Source: an uncultured Bacteroidales bacterium (lineage in GTDB: Bacteria; Bacteroidota; Bacteroidia; Bacteroidales; UBA932). Taken from it: a stretch of 43,361 nucleotides of DNA. The DNA is taken from assembly GCA_900317925.1 (NCBI GenBank), contig ONIQ01000032.1:1-43361 (forward strand). The letters run 5' to 3'. Both the position numbers and the translations under genes were made by a program. The stretch's first letter is position 1. Each line of letters starts with the position of its first letter. Positions 31,971-40,917 of this stretch are shown here, one piece after another. The notes beneath the pieces were generated by a model. It ran no database searches and was not told the DNA's origin. It was given only the letters and a program-made list of their open reading frames with translations.

Positions 31971-32252
31971 TCAAAGTTGGGAGAGATAGTCGTCCGTGTC
32001 CTTTTTCAGGCGTGCGGCTTCATCGGCAAGGGCTTCCATCTTGCGTTGTGTGGCCAGGCGGCTGACGGTTTCGTTCAGTGCCACGAAGGAAAGCTTGTCT
32101 GCGAGGGATCGCTCCGGAAAACGGGCATCGTACGCGGCGATCTTTTTGTTGATCGTCTCGGCGGCGATCCGCATCAGCTGTTCCATCTCGGGAGAGCTGG
32201 CTTTCAGCGGATAATCCGTTCCTGCAATCTTTATGGTAATACTCTGTTCCAT
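31971..32252 (-). CDS. zapA: cell division protein ZapA
   Basis: A 93-residue protein: ITIKIAGTDYPLKA at the N-terminus, EQLMRIAAETINKKI, then a coiled coil to the C-terminus (SRLATQRKMEALADEAARLKKD). ZapA bundles FtsZ at the division ring. The frame stays open 25 codons upstream, but these overlap the neighbouring gene; the ATG at 32252 gives the family start MEQSITIKIAG. It follows the coiled-coil gene by one base and precedes the 6S-like RNA. Confidence 0.88.
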   Translation of the reverse strand: MEQSITIKIAGTDYPLKASSPEMEQLMRIAAETINKKIAAYDARFPERSLADKLSFVALNETVSRLATQRKMEALADEAARLKKDTDDYLSQL

Positions 32253-32253
32253 C

Positions 32254-32526
32254 CTACTTTTCCAGCAAGGAGATGCATCGGTCGATCTCCCGGATGAGTT
32301 TATCCATCTTTTCCTTGGCGACGACATTGCTGCCGGCGGGGGCCATAAACGCCGCGGAGAGTTTCATCGTGTCGATTTGCTGCTCCAGTTCGGCTATCTT
32401 CTCTCTGCAGTCCGTATTCCGTTGCTCGCTTTGTGCCAAAGCCTGGCGGAGCGATTCGCACTCCGCTTTCCGAGCCTCGTACAAGGCGATCAGCCGTTCG
32501 ATATTTTGTTTAACATCTTCCAGCAT
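32254..32526 (-). CDS. small coiled-coil protein upstream of zapA (90 aa)
   Basis: Almost wholly helical with heptad spacing (IERLIALYEARKAECESLRQAL, KIAELEQQID, DKLIREIDRCISLLEK). Position directly before zapA suggests a division partner similar in role to ZapB, but length and order alone cannot prove this. A -7 box TATATTTGC lies at 32549-32557 on the minus strand. Confidence 0.7.
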   Translation of the reverse strand: MLEDVKQNIERLIALYEARKAECESLRQALAQSEQRNTDCREKIAELEQQIDTMKLSAAFMAPAGSNVVAKEKMDKLIREIDRCISLLEK

Positions 32527-32548
32527 GTTCCGGAACTCTGCAATTTAT

Positions 32549-32557
32549 GCAAATATA
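32549..32557 (-). promoter_or_regulatory. -7 promoter box of the coiled-coil/zapA operon
   Basis: On the minus strand TATATTTGC, 22 bases before the start codon at 32526. Divergent to the symporter promoter. Confidence 0.7.
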
Positions 32558-32601
32558 ACAAATTATTCTCATTAATGATAACAGTATTGGGGATTTTTTT
32601 C

Positions 32602-32609
32602 TACCTTTG
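32602..32609 (+). promoter_or_regulatory. -7 promoter box of the symporter gene
   Basis: TACCTTTG matches TAnnTTTG, 20 bases before the ATG at 32630. Confidence 0.65.
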
Positions 32610-32629
32610 AGAAAAATAGACCCAACGTG

Positions 32630-33793
32630 ATGAAGGAGATTCATTTCGGCTTGCTGCCGCGGATTCTCGTGGCGATTGTCCTGGGCATCGGCTTCGGTTG
32701 TTTCCTGCCGGGTGTCGTGGTTCGTGGTTTTGCAACGTTCAACAGCATTTTCAGCCATTTTCTCCAGTTCCTGATTCCGCTCATTATCATCGGCCTGGTA
32801 ACGCCTGCCATTGCGGAAATCGGAAAGGGTGCGGGCGTGCTGCTGGCCATCACCGCCCTGATCGCCTATCTGGATACGGTTTTTGCGGGCTGTTTTTCCT
32901 ATCTGACCAGCGTGCTGGTCTTCCCGAAACTGATTACCGGCGGACCGTCGGTGTCGGAAATCGCACAGGCGGAAGAAGTCCTGCCCTTCTTTACCATCGA
33001 GATTCCGCCGATGACAGATGTGATGACGGCCCTTGTCTTTTCCTTCACGCTGGGCCTGGGCATGGCCTTTTTCGGCTCGCAGCAACTCAAGGGGCTGGCG
33101 TCCGAATTCAAGGACATCGTGGTTAAAACCATCGAAACGGCCATCCTGCCCCTGCTGCCGATTTATATTTTCGGCATCTTCCTGAGCATGACCTATACCG
33201 GACAGGCCTGGAGCGTATTGAAAGTTTTCGTTTCCATCATCGGGGTGATTTTCCTGATGCATATCGTCCTGCTGGTGCTGCAGTTCTGCGTTGCGGGTGC
33301 TGTTACGCACCGCAATCCCTTCCGGCTGCTGGGTACGATGATGCCGGCCTATTTTACCGCGCTGGGAACCTCTTCCTCGGCGGCGACCATCCCCGTAACC
33401 CTGAACCAGACCCTCAAGAACGGGGTTTCCGCCGAAGTGGCGGGCTTCACCGTCCCTTTGTGTGCAACCATCCATTTATCGGGCAGTACGCTCAAGATTG
33501 TCTCCTGCGCGGTGGCGCTGATGATGATGCAGGACATGCCCTTCGACGCGGGAATGTTCCTCGGCTTCATTCTCATGCTGGGCATCATGATGGTGGCGGC
33601 TCCGGGCGTGCCGGGCGGCGCCATTATGGCGGCCCTGGGCGTACTGGGCTCCGTGCTGGGCTTCGGTGAACAGGAACAGGCGCTGATGATTGCCCTGTAT
33701 ATTACGATGGACAACTTCGGCACGGCCTGCAACGTGACGGGGGACGGTGCCATTGCCCTGGTGATTGATAAATTTTTCCGAAAAAGAACGTAA
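32630..33793 (+). CDS. dicarboxylate/amino acid:cation symporter (DAACS)
   Basis: A 387-residue transporter with eight or so membrane helices and the two re-entrant loop motifs: the serine-rich GTSSSAATIPVT near residue 246 and NFGTACNVTGDG near residue 362. It imports glutamate, aspartate or C4-dicarboxylates with Na+ or H+. It is somewhat shorter than the usual 400-430 residues. A GTG at 32627 precedes the ATG; the ATG is preferred. The next gene, nadE, uses deamidation and needs aspartate-derived NAD precursors, but a functional link is speculative. Confidence 0.9.
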   Translation: MKEIHFGLLPRILVAIVLGIGFGCFLPGVVVRGFATFNSIFSHFLQFLIPLIIIGLVTPAIAEIGKGAGVLLAITALIAYLDTVFAGCFSYLTSVLVFPKLITGGPSVSEIAQAEEVLPFFTIEIPPMTDVMTALVFSFTLGLGMAFFGSQQLKGLASEFKDIVVKTIETAILPLLPIYIFGIFLSMTYTGQAWSVLKVFVSIIGVIFLMHIVLLVLQFCVAGAVTHRNPFRLLGTMMPAYFTALGTSSSAATIPVTLNQTLKNGVSAEVAGFTVPLCATIHLSGSTLKIVSCAVALMMMQDMPFDAGMFLGFILMLGIMMVAAPGVPGGAIMAALGVLGSVLGFGEQEQALMIALYITMDNFGTACNVTGDGAIALVIDKFFRKRT

Positions 33794-33799
33794 GAGCAT

Positions 33800-35773
33800 A
33801 TGAGAGATTACGGTTATCTGCGAATCATGGCCTGCTCGCCCCGGGTGCGGGTGGCCGACGTCCGTTTCAACTGCGAGACCATTACGGAAGCCATCGAAGC
33901 CGCCGATGCGGCCCGGGCCGCCCTGGTCGTGTTTCCGGAACTGTCGCTGACCGGCTATACCTGCGGGGACCTCTTTGGACAGAACCTGCTCATTGACAAG
34001 GCGGAAGAGGCTGCAAAGGAAATTGTCCGCGTGTCGCGCGCCAAGGCGGTGACCATTGTGGTGGGCGTTCCCGTCCGTTTTGGCGGGCACCTGTACAACT
34101 GTGCCGCCGTCATCCGCAACGGCCGTCTCAAGGGCCTGGTGCCGAAAACCTACCTGCCTACGTATAATGAATTTTACGAGGGCCGCTGGTTCGCTTCGGG
34201 TGCCGCCTTCCTGGGCTCTCCCGAGACGGTGAAATATGCCGGACAGACCTGTGTACTGGCTCCGGCGCAGTTGTTCAGCATCGGCAAGGCCTCCTTTGCC
34301 GTGGAACTGTGCGAAGACCTCTGGACCCCGGTTCCGCCGTCTTCCTGCCACGCCCTGGCCGGCGCCGAGGTCATCGTGAACCTGAGCGCCAGCAACGAGG
34401 TCCTGTTGAAACACACGTACCGCCGCAGCCTGGTGGCGGGCCAGAGCGCCCGGACCGTGAGCGCCTACGTGTATTGCGGGGCGGGTTATGGCGAATCGAC
34501 CCAGGATGTGGTGTTCGCCGGCTCCTCCTTCATTTGCGAGAACGGAACCTTCCTGGCCGAAAACGAGCGTTTCCGGATGGACGGATCCTCGGTGGTGGCC
34601 GATGTGGACATCGAAAAACTGACGGTCCTCCGCCAGAAAGAAAATACCTTCCAGGCCATCCTGCCCGATGGTCATCCGCTGCAGGACAATTATTTACGGG
34701 TCGATCTGGGGGAGGGTCCCCAAACCGACTTCGAGGAAAAACTGTATCGGACCGTGGACCCGCATCCCTTCGTTCCGGAAGGAGATGCGGCCGAGATTGA
34801 CCGGCGTGCCCGCGAGGTGCTTTCCATCCAGGTGACGGGGTTGGTTTCCCGCCTGGAGCACATCGGTTGCCGGACGGCTGTGATCGGGATTTCCGGAGGT
34901 TTGGACAGCACCCTGGCCCTGCTGGTGACGGCCCTGGCCTTCGACCAGCTGGGATGGTCGCGGGACCGCATCCTGGGCATTACGATGCCGGGACTGGGTA
35001 CCTCCGGCCGTACCAAAGGGAATGCGGTGGACCTGATGGCCGCCCTGGGCGTGACCGCGCGCGAGATCTCCGTGGTTCCCGCCGTGGAGCAGCATTTCAA
35101 AGATATCGGCCACGATCCCAAGGTACTGGATGCCACCTATGAAAATGCACAGGCCCGCGAGCGTACGCAGATCCTGATGGATGTGGCGAACCAGGAGAAC
35201 GGGATTGTGATCGGGACGGGAGACCTGTCTGAACTGGCCTTGGGCTGGTGTACGTACAATGGGGACCAGATGTCCATGTACGGCGTGAATGCGGGGGTTC
35301 CCAAGACCCTGGTCATCCACCTGGTACGCTGGGCGGCGGAAAACCGTTTCGGCGAAGCTGGCGGTCATGCCGGCCGGCCGGTTCGGGAGATCCTCCTGGA
35401 CATCGTGGATACGCCCATCAGCCCGGAACTGACTCCCTCCGACGCTTCGGGAGCCATCGCCCAGAAGACGGAAGACCTGGTGGGCCCGTACGAGCTGCAC
35501 GACTTCTTCCTGTATCATTTCTTCCGTTTCGGCACGTCGCCGGCCAAGTTGTATTTCCTTGCCCGCAAGGCGTTTACGGACAAATACGACGAGGAAACCC
35601 TCCAGAAATGGCTCCGGAAATTCTACTGGCGGTTCTTCAGCCAGCAATTCAAGCGTTCGGCCCTGCCGGACGGACCCAAGGTAGGGTCGGTATCCCTCTC
35701 GCCCCGCGGTGACTGGCGCATGCCGTCCGATGCCAAATCCAGCCTGTTTTTGGCCGAACTCGACACCTTATAG
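33800..35773 (+). CDS. nadE: NAD+ synthase, glutamine-hydrolysing
   Basis: A 657-residue two-domain enzyme. The N-terminal nitrilase-type glutaminase has the triad Glu47 (FPELSLTGY), Lys116 (VPKTYLP) and Cys171 (ELCEDLW). The C-terminal synthetase has the P-loop GISGGLDS at about 363-370 and the segment GTGDLSELALGW. It makes NAD+ from deamido-NAD+, glutamine and ATP. Length and motifs are complete. It begins seven bases after the symporter stop, so both may be co-transcribed. Confidence 0.96.
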   Translation: MRDYGYLRIMACSPRVRVADVRFNCETITEAIEAADAARAALVVFPELSLTGYTCGDLFGQNLLIDKAEEAAKEIVRVSRAKAVTIVVGVPVRFGGHLYNCAAVIRNGRLKGLVPKTYLPTYNEFYEGRWFASGAAFLGSPETVKYAGQTCVLAPAQLFSIGKASFAVELCEDLWTPVPPSSCHALAGAEVIVNLSASNEVLLKHTYRRSLVAGQSARTVSAYVYCGAGYGESTQDVVFAGSSFICENGTFLAENERFRMDGSSVVADVDIEKLTVLRQKENTFQAILPDGHPLQDNYLRVDLGEGPQTDFEEKLYRTVDPHPFVPEGDAAEIDRRAREVLSIQVTGLVSRLEHIGCRTAVIGISGGLDSTLALLVTALAFDQLGWSRDRILGITMPGLGTSGRTKGNAVDLMAALGVTAREISVVPAVEQHFKDIGHDPKVLDATYENAQARERTQILMDVANQENGIVIGTGDLSELALGWCTYNGDQMSMYGVNAGVPKTLVIHLVRWAAENRFGEAGGHAGRPVREILLDIVDTPISPELTPSDASGAIAQKTEDLVGPYELHDFFLYHFFRFGTSPAKLYFLARKAFTDKYDEETLQKWLRKFYWRFFSQQFKRSALPDGPKVGSVSLSPRGDWRMPSDAKSSLFLAELDTL

Positions 35774-35782
35774 GTTGCGGGA

Positions 35783-35796
35783 ACCGCTTTAGCGGT
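35783..35796. terminator. small hairpin between nadE and the convergent gene
   Basis: ACCGCT (35783-35788) and AGCGGT (35791-35796) pair with a two-base loop at the convergent junction. It could stop both transcripts weakly; it has no T-run. Confidence 0.3.
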
Positions 35797-35965
35797 CGTA
35801 TTTGCGGTGGACGGTGAGGTAAATGCCTCGCCCAAGGAAGTACACCCCGATGAGCAGGATGGCGATGAAGGTGAAGGTCTTGCCTTCGCCGTTCACCAGA
35901 CCGGCTATGCCCCAGCCCACGGCAATCAGTCCCATGATGTAATACAGGAAAAAGAGGTATTTCAT
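35789..35965 (-). CDS. small membrane protein (58 aa)
   Basis: Begins MKYLFFLYYIMGLIAVGWG and holds two hydrophobic helices separated by a short loop (NGEGKTF), ending in a basic tail (HRKYDR). No family is recognised. An upstream ATG at 35983 would add six residues inside the PNP gene; the ATG at 35965 is preferred. It follows the PNP gene by four bases, so it is the last gene of that operon. Confidence 0.6.
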   Translation of the reverse strand: MKYLFFLYYIMGLIAVGWGIAGLVNGEGKTFTFIAILLIGVYFLGRGIYLTVHRKYDR

Positions 35966-35969
35966 ATCG

Positions 35970-36827
35970 CTACAGGGCTTCAATCATTTTTTCGAAGAGG
36001 GCGGCCATCTTGACGGCGGCCGCGTCTGCGGCTTTCACCACGTCGTCTCCGTCGTTCACATAATCCTCGGCATAATCGTCGTGCGCCTCGTTGGTGATGA
36101 CGGACATGCCGAACACGGGCACGTCTGCGTGGCGGGCTACGATAACCTCGGGGATGGTGGACATTCCGGTGGCGTCGCCGCCGATGATGCGGATGTATTT
36201 GTACTCGGAAGGGGTTTCATAGGTGGGGCCGGTGCCGCCGTAATAGACGCCTTCTTTCAGGGGGATGTTCATCTGTGCGGCCAGCTTTTTCGCCAGGGCG
36301 ATCAGCTTCAGGTCGTACGGGCGGGTCATATCCGGGAAGCGCGGGCCGAATTCATCCATGTTCGGTCCGATGAGCGGATTCGGGAGCTGGTTGATGTGGT
36401 CGCGGATGATCATCAGGTCGCCCACGTGGAAATCGTAATTGACACCGCCGGCCGCGTTGGAAACGAAGAGGGCTTTGATGCCCGCCAGGATCATGACGCG
36501 GATGGGGAGGGTGACCATTTCCATCGGGTACCCTTCATAATAATGGATGCGTCCCTGCATGGCGATGACGGTCTTGCCGCCCAGCTTGCCAACCAGGAAG
36601 TTGCCTTTGTGGCCGATGGCCGTGGACACCGGGAAGCCCGGAATCTCGCGGTAGGGGATGATGACGGGATTCTGTATTTTCTCACCGAGGCGTCCCAGGC
36701 CGCTACCCAGGACGATGCCCACCTCCGGCTGAAGGCGGTTGTCTTCGATCACTTTTTTCACGTAGGCGGCTGCCTTGCGGATGTGCTCCAGACGCTCCTG
36801 GAGGATTTCAGCGGTATTGTATAGCAT
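35970..36827 (-). CDS. purine-nucleoside phosphorylase
   Basis: A 285-residue trimer-type PNP. Motifs: VLGSGLG near residue 42, [43 protein letters not shown] and the late VITNEA with the purine-binding Asn. It splits purine nucleosides with phosphate into base and sugar-1-phosphate. It lies six bases behind the deaminase gene, suggesting joint purine salvage or removal of methylthioadenosine products. Confidence 0.94.
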   Translation of the reverse strand: MLYNTAEILQERLEHIRKAAAYVKKVIEDNRLQPEVGIVLGSGLGRLGEKIQNPVIIPYREIPGFPVSTAIGHKGNFLVGKLGGKTVIAMQGRIHYYEGYPMEMVTLPIRVMILAGIKALFVSNAAGGVNYDFHVGDLMIIRDHINQLPNPLIGPNMDEFGPRFPDMTRPYDLKLIALAKKLAAQMNIPLKEGVYYGGTGPTYETPSEYKYIRIIGGDATGMSTIPEVIVARHADVPVFGMSVITNEAHDDYAEDYVNDGDDVVKAADAAAVKMAALFEKMIEAL

Positions 36828-36833
36828 ATTGAA

Positions 36834-38105
36834 TTATGGGTTAATCAGTTTCTTAAGCATATCCTGGGCGTTGTGGAGGATGTCCTTTTCGCCTTCCACC
36901 TGCCCGTCGCGCATCAGGACGCGTCCACCCCGGATGACGGTGCAGATGCAGTCGCTGTGGGCGGAGTAGATGAAATTGGCTGCGAAGGGGGCGGGGGACA
37001 GGAAGAAGGTATTGTCCGTGTCCACGAGGAAAAAGTCTGCCAGGCAGCCTTCGGCGATGCGTCCGGCGTTGAGGCCCAGGGCTTTCGCGCCGTTCACGGT
37101 GGCTGTGCCGATCAACTCGTTCAGCGGCAGGGCGGTAGGGTCGCTGCGCCAGGCTTTCTGGATGATGGCCGAGGTTTTCATGGCTTCCAGCATGTCCAGG
37201 TTGTTGGACGATGCGCAGCCGTCCGTGCCCAGGCAGACGTTCGCACCGGCATCCCGCAGTTCCTGGTAGCGGAACCGGTATCCCGAGGCGAGTTTGGTGT
37301 TGGAATTGATGTTGTGCACGCAGGTAACGCCCCGCTGTCCGAGGATCTCTACATCTTTGTCGCTGAGCCAGAGGGTGTGGGCGGCAATGACGTCCGGTCC
37401 CAAAACACCCAGGCGGTCCAGGTATTCGACAGGGGAGAGACCGCCGTGAAGTTCCTGGCAGTCAGTCACTTCCTTCTGCGTCTCGGAAACATGGATGTGG
37501 ATCTTGAGGCCGTGTTTGCGGGCGAATTCCGCTGCCCAGACAAGGTTGGATTCGCTGACGGTATAGACGGCGTGGGGGGCAACCGCGAATTGTGCATCCC
37601 CCTCCCAGCGGAGCGAGCGCTCATACTGGCTTTCGCATTCCTCCCGCTGGCGGCTGATGGCCGAAGGATCCCCGTGGTCCAGCAGTACATAGGAAAGGAC
37701 GGGACGTACCCCCATCTCCCTGGCGGCCCGGCAGGCTTCGTCCGGAATCCAATACTGGTCGTTGAAGGTGGTGGTTCCCGTCTTGATCATCTCCAGACAG
37801 GCTACCTTTGTGCCCCAGTAAATGAAATCTTCGTCAATTTTGGACTCCAGGGTCCAGATGTCGTCCAGCCATTCGTGCAGGTCGCGGACATCCTCCGCGA
37901 TACCGCGCATCAGGCTCATGGACGAGTGGGTATGCATGTTGATGAAGCCGGGAAAGGCTACCAGCCCGCCTGCATCGAGGATTTCTACCCCTTCCGGGAT
38001 GGGAAGGTTCCCCGTGGGAGCGATGCGGAAAAACCGTCCGTCCCGGATGTCGATATCGCTCGGGCGTCCTTCGACGGTAACGTTCTTGATAAATATTGAA
38101 TTCAT
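36834..38105 (-). CDS. MTA/SAH-deaminase-type amidohydrolase
   Basis: A 423-residue amidohydrolase. Metal ligands: His58 and His60 (NMHTHSSM), a His in IHIHVSETQKE, a His in AAHTLWL, and the Asp in CLGTDGCASSNN. The segment TTTFNDQYW and the order match MtaD-like deaminases of 5'-methylthioadenosine and S-adenosylhomocysteine; 5'-deoxyadenosine is another possible substrate, and guanine or related deaminases are less likely. It is the first gene of an operon with PNP. A -7 box TATCTTTG lies at 38125-38132 on the minus strand. Confidence 0.85.
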   Translation of the reverse strand: MNSIFIKNVTVEGRPSDIDIRDGRFFRIAPTGNLPIPEGVEILDAGGLVAFPGFINMHTHSSMSLMRGIAEDVRDLHEWLDDIWTLESKIDEDFIYWGTKVACLEMIKTGTTTFNDQYWIPDEACRAAREMGVRPVLSYVLLDHGDPSAISRQREECESQYERSLRWEGDAQFAVAPHAVYTVSESNLVWAAEFARKHGLKIHIHVSETQKEVTDCQELHGGLSPVEYLDRLGVLGPDVIAAHTLWLSDKDVEILGQRGVTCVHNINSNTKLASGYRFRYQELRDAGANVCLGTDGCASSNNLDMLEAMKTSAIIQKAWRSDPTALPLNELIGTATVNGAKALGLNAGRIAEGCLADFFLVDTDNTFFLSPAPFAANFIYSAHSDCICTVIRGGRVLMRDGQVEGEKDILHNAQDMLKKLINP

Positions 38106-38124
38106 ATCCTTGTGGTCAATTTCT

Positions 38125-38132
38125 CAAAGATA
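38125..38132 (-). promoter_or_regulatory. -7 promoter box of the deaminase-PNP operon
   Basis: On the minus strand TATCTTTG, 19 bases before the start codon at 38105, in the short gap behind the Wzi-like gene. Confidence 0.55.
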
Positions 38133-38136
38133 CGAA

Positions 38137-39552
38137 TTATTTTTTGAAAAAGGAAAAACGAAGGCCTACCTGGGCGCCGAAGTGGTTGCCGGAGACATCT
38201 CCGAAATCGGCAAAAAGGCCGTAGGTGATGCGGGCGAATTTGAGCACGCCGTCCACCTCTCCCATGAAACCGGTATAGATCTGGTTGGCGGGCTCGACGG
38301 GCCGGAGGTAAGTACCCCAGGTGCGGGTTCCGGTCAGCATCAGCTTGTAGGGATACCGTTCATCTTTCAGCAGATAGCCGCTGCAGGCAGCGTGGAAGGC
38401 CACCAGCCGGTTGTTCCAGACGGGGCTGTTGCCTACGGCGTAGGAACCGGTCTTGATGAGGGACGGATCGAACAGGAAGAGGGACGTTCCGAGGACGCGT
38501 CCGTAGTGGGTCCAGCCGCTGCGATACTCCAAGTGGTTGAAATAGTTGTCGTCCCCACCCAGCACAATCCTGCCATAATACGGGTCGGAGGGGTCCTGGG
38601 CCGCTTTTTCTTCCGGAGTGGCCGGTCGGTCGTGGGCCTCGCCGGACTGGGAACGGGTATATTGGAATTCAACGAGGGCATCCGTAATCCAGTCCAGGCG
38701 TTTGTGCCGATGAACATGGACCGTCCAGTTTCCGTCCGGGAAGTTTTGGAAGTACAGGCCGGACTTGTCCTCGAAGGGAGAATCCTGCTGGAGATTCAGG
38801 GTCCAGGTATCGAACCGATAGCTGAGCTGGAAGGATTTCAGGCCGATGTGGTTGCCCAGCCGGCTCTCTTGCGATCCGGCCGAGGCATCGTCGCCACCGG
38901 AGGAGAAAGTGATGATTTTCAGGTAGTTCTTCAGGGTGACTTTGCCCAGGTCGTACCCGTTGTCGCCGCCCCACAGTGTCCACAGTTCCAGGGATCCGGT
39001 GAGTTTGAGCCGGTCTCCGATGTCGATGCGTCCGCCAATGAGGGAATTGTGCACCAGGGCGTTCTTGGCAAAGCGGGCATCCATGGTGCGATAATCACCG
39101 AAACGGCCGAATAACCAGACGATTTTGCGGGTTCCCGGGATGGCGAACGGGGCGATATCCAGGCTGTAACCCGGCATGGAACGGGCATTCCCGCTCATGA
39201 TGAAATTGCCGCCCGTGAGCGACAGGGTGCCCAGGGAAGGGCGGTCTGCCAGATAGCGCTGGGGGTGCCGCCACAGGCCGGCATCCAGGCTGATTTTCTT
39301 CCAGCGCAGGCCGGCATAGAGTTCGTCGGCAAAGAAGTCGCTGTTCCGGGACAGATTTCCGGCGACGGCGGCTCCGGCGTGCCACTGAATGGTATTTGCT
39401 TCGTTATAAGGAAGTTTCGCGCCTACCAGTGCGACGGTGGAATAGGCTCCTTCCGGGAAGATACCGTATTGGTTTGCCCCCATCCAAAAAGGCGAACTGC
39501 CACCGCTTGCAGCGGCAGCAGTCAGCCAGGTGTAAATGATAATGTCTTTCAT
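38137..39552 (-). CDS. Wzi-like capsule assembly outer-membrane protein
   Basis: A 471-residue barrel. After a short signal-like start comes the group hallmark SSPFWMGANQYGIFP, followed by many aromatic strands (e.g. LSLTGGNFIMSGNARSMPGY, LDWITDALVEFQYTRSQSG) and the C-terminal LRFSFFKK. Wzi-type proteins bind capsule at the cell surface; many Bacteroidetes members have no capsule genes nearby, as here. The first 20 residues are short for a signal peptide. It directly abuts the DUF3276 gene (no gap), an unusual pairing of a surface protein with a nucleic-acid-binding protein. Confidence 0.8.
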   Translation of the reverse strand: MKDIIIYTWLTAAAASGGSSPFWMGANQYGIFPEGAYSTVALVGAKLPYNEANTIQWHAGAAVAGNLSRNSDFFADELYAGLRWKKISLDAGLWRHPQRYLADRPSLGTLSLTGGNFIMSGNARSMPGYSLDIAPFAIPGTRKIVWLFGRFGDYRTMDARFAKNALVHNSLIGGRIDIGDRLKLTGSLELWTLWGGDNGYDLGKVTLKNYLKIITFSSGGDDASAGSQESRLGNHIGLKSFQLSYRFDTWTLNLQQDSPFEDKSGLYFQNFPDGNWTVHVHRHKRLDWITDALVEFQYTRSQSGEAHDRPATPEEKAAQDPSDPYYGRIVLGGDDNYFNHLEYRSGWTHYGRVLGTSLFLFDPSLIKTGSYAVGNSPVWNNRLVAFHAACSGYLLKDERYPYKLMLTGTRTWGTYLRPVEPANQIYTGFMGEVDGVLKFARITYGLFADFGDVSGNHFGAQVGLRFSFFKK

Positions 39553-39858
39553 TTAAAACTCATCCTCCCGCTCAACATGCTCGTGCTCTACGATGGGTTC
39601 TCCATGCAAGCACTGTACCTTGATGTACTCGATGGCATCGTTCAGCCCTTCCTTGAATTTTTCGAAATCTTCCTTGTACAGGAAAATCTTGTGTTTATCA
39701 AAGACAAAATTTCCGTCCCGTTCTTGTCTGCGCTTGCTTTCCGTGATGGTAAGATAAAAGTCCTTGTTCCCACGGGTGGCCTTTACATCAAAGAAGTAGG
39801 TCCGCTTGCCGGCGCGCACCGGTTTGGAATAGACATCCTCAGCATCTTCTCTATACAT
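39553..39858 (-). CDS. DUF3276/PUR-domain nucleic-acid-binding protein
   Basis: A 101-residue protein with the PUR-repeat pattern: VYSKPVRAGKRTYFFDVKATRGNKD, YLTITESKRR, FDKHKIFLYKEDFEKFKEGL. Proteins of this family bind single-stranded DNA and RNA in Bacteroidetes and spirochaetes (Borrelia BpuR). It is probably a regulator. Promoter TATTTTTG at 39885-39892 (minus), divergent to nusB. Confidence 0.9.
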   Translation of the reverse strand: MYREDAEDVYSKPVRAGKRTYFFDVKATRGNKDFYLTITESKRRQERDGNFVFDKHKIFLYKEDFEKFKEGLNDAIEYIKVQCLHGEPIVEHEHVEREDEF

Positions 39859-39884
39859 AACTCACTGTTTTATAAGTCAATGCA

Positions 39885-39892
39885 CAAAAATA
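39885..39892 (-). promoter_or_regulatory. -7 promoter box of the DUF3276 gene
   Basis: On the minus strand TATTTTTG, 26 bases before the start codon. Confidence 0.6.
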
Positions 39893-39914
39893 AGGAAATT
39901 TCTGAAATTCTGCA

Positions 39915-39922
39915 TAACTTTG
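39915..39922 (+). promoter_or_regulatory. -7 promoter box of nusB
   Basis: TAACTTTG matches the consensus, 23 bases before the nusB ATG at 39946. Confidence 0.65.
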
Positions 39923-39945
39923 TAAAAATATTTTGACAGATTTTT

Positions 39946-40881
39946 ATGCTCAACCGAAGGATACTGCGGATCAAGGCTTTCAAAATTCTTTATGCGTATG
40001 CGGAGAATCCGGCCATGACCCTGAAAGAAGCGCTGAAACAGCTGGCCATCTCTTGTGAGGCCACGCAGGATTTGTATCTCTATATGCTGGGAATCGTGGC
40101 GCCGCTTACGCAAGAGGCGGCCCTGCGCATCGAGGCGGCTCGCGGGAAATTCAACCCCACCGAGGAGGAACGCAACCCCAATATGAAGTTCGCCCGGAAC
40201 GCCCTCGCACCGCTGCTGGCGGAAGATATCGACCTGCAGAAGTTGTTGGAAAAGAAAAAACTTTCCTGGGAGCAGCAGGATGCGTTCCTGTACAAACTGT
40301 ACGCATCCATCCGCACGAAAGATTATTTCCGGGCTTATATGGAGAACCCCGGAACGTCGCTGGAAGAGGATGTGGCCCTTTTCGTCCGCATTTTTGAGGA
40401 AGAATTCGTGGACAGCCCCGAACTGGCATCCATCCTGGAGGATATGAGTATCTGGTGGAACGATGACCTGGCCTATGCCTTGACCCTGTGCTGCCAGTCC
40501 CTGGAGAAACTGGCCAAAGGTGGCCGCTGGACCCTTCCGCCGTTGTACAAGAATACCGCCGACGCCGATTTTGTGACCAAACTGCTGACCTCGGCCATGG
40601 CGGGTTACGGGCGCTATTCGGAGATGGTGGCTTCCCATACGGCAGAGTGGGAACAGGACCGGCTTTTCGCCACAGACGTGGCCCTGATTGCCATGGGTCT
40701 GGCCGAGGCCGTGACCTTCCCGGAGATTCCGGTGAAGGTGACCATCAACGAGTATGTGGAGATTTCCAAGTTTTACAGCACGCCCCGCAGCCGCTCTTTT
40801 GTGAACGGGCTGCTGGACAAACTCATCGGAGAGATGGGCGCCGAGGGCCAGGTGGTAAAATCGGGCCGCGGACTTTTGTAG
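39946..40881 (+). CDS. nusB: transcription antitermination protein NusB (long form)
   Basis: A 311-residue protein, about twice the size of E. coli NusB; Bacteroidetes NusB proteins carry this N-terminal extension. The start MLNRRILRIKAFKILYAYAE is NusB-like, and the C-terminal part has the core helices (DVALIAMGLAEAVTFPEIPVKVTINEYVEISKFYS). It forms the NusB-S10 complex on boxA RNA for rRNA antitermination. First gene of a unit with yajC and the YbbR gene. Confidence 0.92.
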   Translation: MLNRRILRIKAFKILYAYAENPAMTLKEALKQLAISCEATQDLYLYMLGIVAPLTQEAALRIEAARGKFNPTEEERNPNMKFARNALAPLLAEDIDLQKLLEKKKLSWEQQDAFLYKLYASIRTKDYFRAYMENPGTSLEEDVALFVRIFEEEFVDSPELASILEDMSIWWNDDLAYALTLCCQSLEKLAKGGRWTLPPLYKNTADADFVTKLLTSAMAGYGRYSEMVASHTAEWEQDRLFATDVALIAMGLAEAVTFPEIPVKVTINEYVEISKFYSTPRSRSFVNGLLDKLIGEMGAEGQVVKSGRGLL

Positions 40882-40917
40882 ATTTTTTAGTAGATTTTCA
40901 ACCTTAATTAAATTAAT

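Noticed and set aside
31763-32065. A 100-codon plus-strand ORF over the 6S-like region
   Set aside because: Basic, Arg/Pro-rich composition, overlaps the structured RNA and zapA; no start context or family.
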